Shown piece after piece: positions 58,303 to 64,000 of a DNA stretch of 64,000 bases. The notes beneath the pieces are model-generated. The model made no database searches and was not told the DNA's origin. It saw nothing but the letters and a program-made list of their open reading frames with translations. The stretch comes from Peribacillus deserti (GTDB lineage Bacteria > Bacillota > Bacilli > Bacillales > DSM-1321), in NCBI RefSeq assembly GCF_002863585.1, contig NZ_PGUY01000014.1, forward strand, positions 1 to 64,000, written 5' to 3'. A program made the translations under genes and the position numbers. Position 1 is the first letter of the stretch; each line of letters begins with the position of its first letter.

Positions 58303-58785
58303 ATGAAAGAGCAAAAGAAAAAAACTACCATTGTATTATTTAGCGGTGATTATGACAAGGCAATGGCTGCTTACATTATTGCAAATGGAGCCGCAGCGTA
58401 TGATCATGAAGTAACCATCTTTCACACGTTCTGGGGATTGAACGCCCTCCGTAAAGACGAACAGGTACCCATGAAAAAAGGATTTATCGAAAAAATGTTT
58501 GGCAAAATGATGCCTCGCGGAGCCGACAAAATGGGATTATCCAAAATGAACTTTGCAGGAATGGGTCCTAAAATGATAAAAAAAGTCATCAAAAAACATA
58601 ATGCAATGACTCTTCCTCAACTGATTGAAATGGCACAAGAACAAGAAGTCAATTTAATCGCCTGCACCATGACCATGGATCTACTGGGCTTAAAGGAAGA
58701 GGAATTGCTGGAAGGCATTGAATATGCTGGAGTTGCCGCTTACCTAGGTGAGGCTTCAGAAGGAAATGTGAACTTATTTATCTAA
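58303..58785 (+). CDS. DsrE/DsrF-like (DsrE2 family) sulfur carrier protein
   Basis: A 160-residue protein of the DsrE2 group (as YrkE of B. subtilis). It begins with TTIVLFSGDYDKAMAAYIIANGAAA, and a conserved Cys (Cys121) lies in LIACTMTMDLLG. A Met/Lys-rich middle (KMFGKMMPRGADKMG) could touch a membrane or nucleic acid. The family passes persulfide sulfur between TusA and rhodaneses. SD AAGGAGG before ATG 58303. In this operon it likely hands sulfur to the carriers downstream. Confidence 0.88.
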   Translation: MKEQKKKTTIVLFSGDYDKAMAAYIIANGAAAYDHEVTIFHTFWGLNALRKDEQVPMKKGFIEKMFGKMMPRGADKMGLSKMNFAGMGPKMIKKVIKKHNAMTLPQLIEMAQEQEVNLIACTMTMDLLGLKEEELLEGIEYAGVAAYLGEASEGNVNLFI

Positions 58786-58801
58786 TAGTATCAGGGAATA
58801 A

Positions 58802-58920
58802 GTTATATATGTGATTTGCCAAAGTGGCATCAGAAGTTCATGGCGAGCAAGTTATTAAAAAAGAATGGTTTTGAACACATTACTAATATATCAGGCGGAA
58901 TGAATGCATGGCATGAATAA
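58802..58920 (+). pseudogene. remnant of a rhodanese domain
   Basis: Two pieces of a rhodanese in different frames: YVICQSGIRSS with the active Cys loop (from 58802), then MASKLLKKNGFEHITNISGG and MNAWHE to TAA 58920 (from 58840). The first part of the domain is missing. It lies between DsrE and a complete rhodanese, so it is probably a degraded former copy. Confidence 0.75.
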
Positions 58921-58933
58921 GGAGGAAACCTAA

Positions 58934-59230
58934 TTGAAGCAAGTGACACCGCAAGAGGTTGAAATGCTACTCACCAACAAGCAGCCAGCCAATATTATCG
59001 ATGTAAGAGAAGTAGATGAAGTAAAGACGGGTAAAATTCCAAACGCTATTCATATTCCATTGGGGCTGCTTGAGTTCCGTATGCATGAATTGGATAAATC
59101 AAAAGAATATATCATGGTCTGCCGTTCAGGAGGAAGAAGCTCCATGGCATTCAAACTGCTTGAAAACCATGGTTATAAGGTGATTAACATGTCAGGCGGA
59201 ATGCTCGAATGGAAGGGGCCAGTTGAGTAA
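58934..59230 (+). CDS. single-domain rhodanese sulfurtransferase
   Basis: A 98-residue rhodanese with the active loop CRSGGRSS (Cys63) and IIDVREVDEVKTGKIPNAIHIP at the front. It moves sulfane sulfur, for example from glutathione or bacillithiol persulfide, to acceptors. Start TTG 58934 behind GGAGGA, 13 bases after the remnant. A CstR-type site follows it. Confidence 0.9.
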   Translation: MKQVTPQEVEMLLTNKQPANIIDVREVDEVKTGKIPNAIHIPLGLLEFRMHELDKSKEYIMVCRSGGRSSMAFKLLENHGYKVINMSGGMLEWKGPVE

Positions 59231-59248
59231 ATTTTTTTTAAAATTTAA

Positions 59249-59264
59249 ATACCCCTAGAGGTAT
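59249..59264 (+). promoter_or_regulatory. CstR-type operator before the TusA-rhodanese gene
   Basis: ATACCCCTAGAGGTAT, a near-perfect 16-base palindrome (one mismatch in the right half), 19 bases before ATG 59283. Confidence 0.75.
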
Positions 59265-59282
59265 AAAATAGGAGGAGAAACG

Positions 59283-59849
59283 ATGATACAATCAAACATC
59301 ATCTTAGACGCGAAAGGGTTGGCATGTCCGATGCCAATTGTTAAAACAAAAAAGGCAATGAACGATTTAGGAGCAGGACAGGTAATTGAAGTTCAGGCAA
59401 CCGATAAAGGTTCAACGGCTGATCTAAAGGCATGGGCGACCAGGATGGGACACCATTATCTGGGAACCATCGAAGATGGTGACATTCTTAAGCATTATGT
59501 CCGTAAGTCAGGCGGGGAAGAACTGGAAGAAAAGCGACACCCTCATGTAGTTTCCAATGATGAACTAATTAAACTGATGGAAGAAAAAAAAGACATGCTG
59601 GTGTTGGATGTTCGTGAATCAGCTGAATACGCATTTAACCATATTCCGAACGCAGTATCTATTCCTTTGGGAGATTTAGAGGGACAAATGAGTGTACTTG
59701 ATAAAGAGGCTGAAGTATATGTGGTTTGCCGTACTGGGAATCGAAGCGATTTGGCCGCACAAAAATTATACGAAGCTGGTTTTAAAAAAGTAACCAACGT
59801 GGTTCCAGGCATGAGCGAATGGAATGGAAACACGGAGAAATCGATATAA
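59283..59849 (+). CDS. TusA-rhodanese fusion protein (YrkF-like)
   Basis: A 188-residue fusion. The first 78 residues are a TusA sulfur carrier (LDAKGLACPMPIVKTKKAM, Cys15), and the rest a rhodanese with VVCRTGNRSDLA (Cys149). The two cysteines could pass sulfur within the molecule. B. subtilis YrkF and staphylococcal CstA-type proteins have related layouts. SD GGAGGAG. The gene has its own CstR-type site. Confidence 0.92.
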   Translation: MIQSNIILDAKGLACPMPIVKTKKAMNDLGAGQVIEVQATDKGSTADLKAWATRMGHHYLGTIEDGDILKHYVRKSGGEELEEKRHPHVVSNDELIKLMEEKKDMLVLDVRESAEYAFNHIPNAVSIPLGDLEGQMSVLDKEAEVYVVCRTGNRSDLAAQKLYEAGFKKVTNVVPGMSEWNGNTEKSI

Positions 59850-59874
59850 TAAAAATATTTTTTTTCAAAAAACT

Positions 59875-59890
59875 ATACTATGGGGGGTAT
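59875..59890 (+). promoter_or_regulatory. CstR-type half-operator overlapping the ribosome site of the dioxygenase gene
   Basis: ATACTATGGGGGGTAT: the right half GGGGTAT matches, the left half is poor. Its G-run (59882-59887) is also the SD of ATG 59896, so repressor binding and ribosome binding use the same bases (DNA versus RNA). Confidence 0.5.
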
Positions 59891-59895
59891 ATTAA

Positions 59896-61023
59896 ATGAC
59901 TGTAAAATCTATGACGGTTAAAGAAGTAACAAAAAAAGTGATAAATAAGGATCCGTTATTTATTTTAGACGTCCGCAACCATGATGCCTACGGTGATTGG
60001 AAAATTGAAGGTGAAAACTTTGAGTATCTGAATGTACCCTATTTTGATCTGCTTGACGGTGTGGAAGATATAGTGGATAAACTCCCGTTAAATAAACAAG
60101 TCCTTGTCGTGTGTGCAAAAGAAGGATCATCTGTCATGGTAGCCGAAATGCTGTCGGATGCAGGTCTTTCCGTTTTCTATCTAGAAGGCGGCATGAAGGC
60201 ATGGAGTGAATATTTAGAGCCAGTTAAGATAGGTGACCTAAAAGACGGCGGCAGCCTCTATCAGTTTGTCCGAATCGGAAAAGGCTGTTTATCGTACATG
60301 ATTGAGTCACAAGGAGAAGCGTTAATAGTAGACGCTGCCCGAATGACAGAACACTATAAGACTTTTGCCGATGAAAATAACATTCTCATTAAGCATGTCG
60401 CAGATACCCATCTTCATGCGGACCATATTTCTGGAGGAAAAAAATTGGCTGAAAAAGTGGGAGGTACGTATTACATCCCTCCTAAAGATGCCGAAGAAGT
60501 AGTGTTTGATTTTGAGGGTTTACAAGAAGGCAAAGAAATCCATGTAGGTGATACAAAGGTAATTGTCCAACCGCTATACACACCTGGCCATACCATTGGA
60601 AGCACATCACTTCTAATTGATGATAAATATTTGTTAACTGGTGATATTTTGTTTGTAGAATCCATCGGCCGTCCTGACTTGGCTGGAAAGGCCGATGACT
60701 GGGTCACAGATTTAAGAGAATCCCTTTATGACAAATACACAAAGTTAGACGGAGGCTTGACTGTTCTGCCTGCCCATTTTTCCAAGGTTTCTGAACTGGG
60801 GGAAAACGGGGAAGTCATGGCCAGCTTAAAAGAATTGTATGAGCGTAATCAAGGACTTAGTTTAGAGACTGATGAATTCCGAAGCCTGGTTACGGATAAC
60901 TTGCCTCCACAGCCAAACTCATATCAAGAGATCCGCCAAACCAATATGGGGAAATTGAATCCTGAAGAAGAAGAACAAAGGGAAATGGAAATTGGGCCAA
61001 ACCGCTGTGCGGTCCAAAAATAA
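59896..61023 (+). CDS. rhodanese-persulfide dioxygenase fusion (YrkH/CstB-like)
   Basis: A 375-residue fusion: an N-terminal rhodanese (about 1-108, Cys73 in VVCAKEGSS) and a metallo-beta-lactamase persulfide dioxygenase (about 118-350) with [11 protein letters not shown] (His172, His174, Asp176, His177), [26 protein letters not shown] and LPAHFSK. The iron enzyme oxidises thiol persulfide to sulfite. The order rhodanese-then-dioxygenase is opposite to staphylococcal CstB and fits YrkH. The sulfite would leave through the TauE/SafE exporter downstream. Confidence 0.93.
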   Translation: MTVKSMTVKEVTKKVINKDPLFILDVRNHDAYGDWKIEGENFEYLNVPYFDLLDGVEDIVDKLPLNKQVLVVCAKEGSSVMVAEMLSDAGLSVFYLEGGMKAWSEYLEPVKIGDLKDGGSLYQFVRIGKGCLSYMIESQGEALIVDAARMTEHYKTFADENNILIKHVADTHLHADHISGGKKLAEKVGGTYYIPPKDAEEVVFDFEGLQEGKEIHVGDTKVIVQPLYTPGHTIGSTSLLIDDKYLLTGDILFVESIGRPDLAGKADDWVTDLRESLYDKYTKLDGGLTVLPAHFSKVSELGENGEVMASLKELYERNQGLSLETDEFRSLVTDNLPPQPNSYQEIRQTNMGKLNPEEEEQREMEIGPNRCAVQK

Positions 61024-61040
61024 AAAGGAGGATCTTACAA

Positions 61041-61268
61041 ATGAAAGCAGATAAATTCTTGGATGCAAAGGGTCTCGCTTGTCCTATGCCGATCGTAAAA
61101 ACAAAAAAGGCGATGGATCAAATGGAAAACGGCCAAATCTTAGAGATACATGCAACAGACAAAGGAGCAAAAAACGACCTATCAGCTTGGGCAAAATCAG
61201 GTGGGCATGAACTTGTGGACCACAATGAAGAGAATGGGGTTTTGAAGTTTTACTTGAAAAAAGGATAA
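61041..61268 (+). CDS. TusA-family sulfur carrier (YrkI-like)
   Basis: 75 residues, with the CPMP motif (Cys14) in LDAKGLACPMPIVKTKKAMD. Its sequence is close to the TusA half of the fusion protein two genes upstream, so one probably arose from the other. SD AAAAGGAGG. It carries sulfur as a persulfide on Cys14. Confidence 0.92.
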   Translation: MKADKFLDAKGLACPMPIVKTKKAMDQMENGQILEIHATDKGAKNDLSAWAKSGGHELVDHNEENGVLKFYLKKG

Positions 61269-61301
61269 CTTCATGACGAAATTACGTAGGTTGGTGAGAA
61301 T

Positions 61302-62072
61302 ATGGATATAGGGTTTATCGGCACCGTCTTGGTAATTGGCTTTATTGGTTCCTTTTTATCAGGTATGTTAGGAATTGGGGGAGCCATCGTTAACTATCCC
61401 ATTCTTTTATATATTCCGCCTCTAATGGGTTTCGATGGATTTACGGCTCATGAGGTATCTGGAATAGTCGCAATCCAAGTATTCGTTGCAACCCTTGGGG
61501 GAGTCTGGTCTTATCGTAAAGGGGGATATATTAATAAACCTCTGTTTCTGGTTATGGGATCGAGCATATTAGTGGGAAGCCTGATTGGGGGATACTTCTC
61601 CCAATCCATTCCTGAAAACAGCATCAGCATCATTTATGGATTGTTAGCACTGTCAGCGGGAATCATAATGTTTGTTCCCAAGAAAGAATCAAATCAAGAG
61701 TTATTTGATTTTAATAAATGGCTGGCAGCCATCCTTGCTTTTTTTGTAGGTCTAACCTCTGGAGTGGTAGGAGCTGGCGGTTCATTCATCCTCATTCCGA
61801 TGATGCTTGTGGTACTAAAGGTTCCAATGCGAATTACTATCGCTACATCACTGGCCATTACCTTCGTTTCTTCTGCGGGAGGAGTGATAGGAAAGGTAAC
61901 GACTGGACAAGTTTCCCTGCTTCCAGCCCTGCTTATGATAGCAGTTAGCGTGGTAGCTTCCCCGCTTGGAGTGAAAATCAGTAAAAACATAAACAGCAAG
62001 GTACTGCAATGGGCCTTAACCTTTTTGATTTTAGTTACCACAGTTAAGATTTGGGCAGATATCCTCTTATAA
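61302..62072 (+). CDS. TauE/SafE-family sulfite exporter (YrkJ-like)
   Basis: A 256-residue membrane protein with about eight segments and the two family repeats (GSFLSGMLGIGGAIVNYPILL and GLTSGVVGAGGSFILIPMML). In sulfur operons of this type it exports sulfite or another sulfonate product. It is 33 bases after the TusA gene and followed 30 bases later by the DUF302 gene. Confidence 0.9.
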   Translation: MDIGFIGTVLVIGFIGSFLSGMLGIGGAIVNYPILLYIPPLMGFDGFTAHEVSGIVAIQVFVATLGGVWSYRKGGYINKPLFLVMGSSILVGSLIGGYFSQSIPENSISIIYGLLALSAGIIMFVPKKESNQELFDFNKWLAAILAFFVGLTSGVVGAGGSFILIPMMLVVLKVPMRITIATSLAITFVSSAGGVIGKVTTGQVSLLPALLMIAVSVVASPLGVKISKNINSKVLQWALTFLILVTTVKIWADILL

Positions 62073-62102
62073 GGTATCGCTTTGAAGGAGTGAAAACGTC
62101 AG

Positions 62103-62453
62103 ATGTTTCATTATACAGTTGAGAGCAGCAAATCAGTAGAAGAAGCTATTATTTCACTTGAGACTCAATTAAAGGAAGAGAAATTCGGTATATTGTGGCA
62201 ACTTGACCTTCCCTCCAAATTGCATGAAAAAGGCGTAGATAGTTACGATAACCCTTACCATATATTAGAAGTATGTAATCCAAAGGAAGCTGCGAGGGTT
62301 ATTGAAATTAATGAGCTTGTCGGTTATTTTCTCCCATGCAAAATTACCGTATATCGCTCTGGTGGAACAACGAAAATCGGTTTGCCAAAACCAACAATGA
62401 TGGTGGGAATGATTAAAGATCCAGAGTTAAAAGACATTAGCAGAAAATATTGA
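62103..62453 (+). CDS. DUF302 protein at the end of the sulfur operon
   Basis: 116 residues of the DUF302 family: VEEAIISLETQLKEEKFGILWQLDL and the conserved EVCNPKEAARVIEI plus LPCKITVYRSGG. The two Cys (about 59 and 79) in these motifs may react with sulfur. The family is often found in CstR-type operons, and the activity is unknown. SD GAAGGAG before ATG 62103. A hairpin at 62508-62535 without T-run may mark the end of the transcript. Confidence 0.88.
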   Translation: MFHYTVESSKSVEEAIISLETQLKEEKFGILWQLDLPSKLHEKGVDSYDNPYHILEVCNPKEAARVIEINELVGYFLPCKITVYRSGGTTKIGLPKPTMMVGMIKDPELKDISRKY

Positions 62454-62993
62454 GGCTACGCTGATAAAGGTATTGAACAAAAGTAAGTAGTCAAATATTT
62501 AAAGGGAAAAACAGCGATCACGGCATTGCTGTTTTCCTAGTTCCATGGTACCGTTTTTGTCCTGATTTACAAATTCCTATCCCTTTGCATATTCCAGATT
62601 TAATTATCTAATTGATAAAAACCATCCATGGTCCAATTATACGAACTAATATGGTTACTGTGTCACTAAATTGTCAGATATATTATTAATGGTAACATTT
62701 ATAAATCAAAATACTATTTTATGGAGGAAGAGCCACGATAACATTAACCAGGATCTGGATTAATAAGTTTAAAAGCATAATCACTCCCCAAACCATTGAA
62801 ATAGAAAAATATGTCACCACACTTGTTGGGAAGAATGTCAAAATGGGCGGTGTCCGCAGATTTAATATGAGGTCATTCCGGCAGCCGTGTGATTGAAGCT
62901 ATATCGTTCACGTACGCGTGTCCTATTATTTAAAAATAGAAAAAATTTAAAAAAAGCCCTATAATATAAGAAGAAAAAGGGGGAAGAAAGAAT
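62454..62993. other. intergenic region with an untranslated-looking open frame
   Basis: 540 bases. A hairpin AAAACAGC/GCTGTTTT (62508-62535) ends the sulfur operon. A frame from 62738 to 62896 stays open for 52 codons (ending RRFNMRSFRQPCD) behind a GGAGGAAGAG, but its first possible codon is ATA and no family is recognised. It may be the end of a broken gene. TATAAT at 62960-62965 could be the -10 for the peptidase gene. Confidence 0.4.
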
Positions 62994-64000
62994 ATGAATT
63001 ATTCTTTGAAATGGGATTTAGATGTTTTTTTTCAAGGCGGAAGCCACTCTGAGGAATTTGCTGCACATTTATCCGATGTACAGCAGGATCTGTCTAAATT
63101 TAAGAGCCTGATTGCCAGCTGGAAAGTCACATCCGAGCCGACAGACAAGGATGTTATCATTCATATCCTGGAACAGTTTGCCTTAGTCGGTGCAAAGCTT
63201 AGGCAGGCGGGAGCCTTCATCGGCTGTTTGGAAGCGCAGGATACTACAGATAACAGGGCAAGAGAGCTTAGAGGGAAGATTACAGGGTTCAGTGCTGATT
63301 TCTCTACAGCACTCAATGGATTTGATGTAAAGCTTGCACAGTTGGATGAGCAATTTTTCCAGGCTATTCTGAAGGACGACTTTTTAAAGGAAGTTCGTTT
63401 TGTTCTTGAAGAGCGCAGAGAAAGGGTCATGGAAAAGCTTTCTGTCGAAGAAGAATCATTAATTAATCAATTGTCTATTGACGGATATCATGGCTGGGGA
63501 CAAATGTATGATATTTTAGTCAGCTCGGTTAAGGTGCCTGTCGAAGAACAGGGGGAGCTGAAGCAATTATCTGTTGGACAGGCCTTTAATAAGTTTTCTA
63601 ATCCTGACCGGAAAGTGCGGCAGACCGTGTTTAGAAATTGGGAAAAGGCCTGGGGAGAAAAAGCTGACCTGTTTGCAAATACCCTGAACCATTTATCGGG
63701 CTTTAGATTAAATGTATATGGGAAGCGCGGCTGGGATGATGTCCTAAAAGAACCTCTTGATTATAATAGAATGTCTAAAGAAACCTTACATAGTATGTGG
63801 AGTGCCATTGCAGAGCAAAAAGAGCCGCTGAAACAATATTTAAACCGCAAAGCCCAGCTGTTAGGCGTTAAAAAACTGAGCTGGTATGACTTGGATGCAC
63901 CTGTTACAGAGTCGGCGGGGGTAATGCCGTACCAAGAAGGCGCAGAGTTCATATTGGAGCAGTTCTCAAAGTTTGGCAAAGAACTCACCCAATTCACAGA
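62994..64000 (+). CDS. M3-family oligoendopeptidase (PepF type), N-terminal part
   Basis: The first 335 residues of a larger protein that runs out of the window. It starts MNYSLKWDLDVFFQGGSHSEE, and the helical N-terminal domain typical of the pepF/M3 family follows (LSIDGYHGWGQMYDIL, NPDRKVRQTVFRNWEKAWGE, FANTLNHLSGFRLNVYGKRGWDD). The zinc site HEXGH is expected beyond the end. These enzymes cut short peptides in the cytoplasm. SD AAAGGGGGAAG before ATG 62994. It is unrelated to the sulfur operon. Confidence 0.88.
   Translation, partial: MNYSLKWDLDVFFQGGSHSEEFAAHLSDVQQDLSKFKSLIASWKVTSEPTDKDVIIHILEQFALVGAKLRQAGAFIGCLEAQDTTDNRARELRGKITGFSADFSTALNGFDVKLAQLDEQFFQAILKDDFLKEVRFVLEERRERVMEKLSVEEESLINQLSIDGYHGWGQMYDILVSSVKVPVEEQGELKQLSVGQAFNKFSNPDRKVRQTVFRNWEKAWGEKADLFANTLNHLSGFRLNVYGKRGWDDVLKEPLDYNRMSKETLHSMWSAIAEQKEPLKQYLNRKAQLLGVKKLSWYDLDAPVTESAGVMPYQEGAEFILEQFSKFGKELTQFT

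Overview
The window is a contiguous piece of a spore-forming Bacillaceae chromosome, inferred from gene content and order. The order safA-like / coxA / bofC / ruvAB / queA / tgt / yajC / yrzE / spoVB / comN / secDF / lapA-like / recJ / apt / relA / dtd / amidase / hisS / aspS / 6S RNA / tcdA / rarA / cymR / iscS / mnmA / TPR / recD2 / yrrD / yrrI / alaS / ireB / ruvX / yrzB / mltG / trmR / udk / greA / pbpI / yrrS / yrzA / yrrT / mtnN / mccA / mccB / yrhC closely follows the Bacillus subtilis region. Base composition, Shine-Dalgarno (SD) strength and frequent TTG/GTG starts fit Bacillaceae. I cannot name the genus with confidence. Differences from the B. subtilis order as I remember it include a SIMPL-domain gene between coxA and bofC, no U32 peptidase pair between trmR and udk, and an uninterrupted sigK.

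Layout. 1-3.4 kb: spore coat and sporulation genes, ending with the sigma-K checkpoint gene bofC. 3.5-8.2 kb: an SOS-type ruvAB followed by the queuosine and secretion genes queA-tgt-yajC. 8.2-13.2 kb: yrzE and spoVB on the minus strand, comN, and the fused secDF. 13.3-14.2 kb: a 1-kb gene-free stretch carrying a short-motif array. 14.3-20.5 kb: recJ-apt-relA-dtd (DNA repair, purine salvage, stringent response, D-aminoacyl-tRNA editing). 20.7-26.6 kb: a five-SH3 amidase, a small HTH-like gene, the T-box-controlled hisS-aspS operon and 6S RNA. 26.6-35.9 kb: a structured-RNA candidate, then tcdA, rarA, cymR-iscS-mnmA, a TPR protein, recD2 and two small genes. 36.0-36.7 kb: a second array plus a dispersed repeat. 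36.9-48.7 kb: a frameshifted transporter, T-box-controlled alaS, the ireB-ruvX-yrzB block, mltG, trmR, udk, greA, pbpI and yrrS. 48.7-53.0 kb: yrzA and the methionine-to-cysteine operon, a plausible target of CymR encoded 20 kb upstream.

The most unusual part is 53.1-54.4 kb. A strong promoter precedes a folded leader with its own short ORF, whose ribosome site is paired to its own 3' end. Two near-identical terminators follow, then five tandem paralogues of the 45-46-residue YrzI family and an 18-codon ORF. Next come a double-GNAT acetyltransferase, sigK, an orphan lipoprotein, and at 57.5-62.5 kb a reactive-sulfur operon under a CstR-type repressor: DsrE, rhodaneses, TusA-rhodanese fusion, persulfide dioxygenase, TusA, TauE/SafE exporter and a DUF302 protein. 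Sequences resembling its operator recur ahead of several of these genes. The window ends inside an M3-family oligoendopeptidase gene.

A second pattern is spread over the window. Three intergenic arrays (13.3, 36.1 and 42.3 kb) each repeat a different short AT-rich motif at a spacing of about 20-21 bp, all just downstream of a terminator. They are not CRISPRs and I know no name for them. All calls were made by reading the sequence. No database search or folding program was run.
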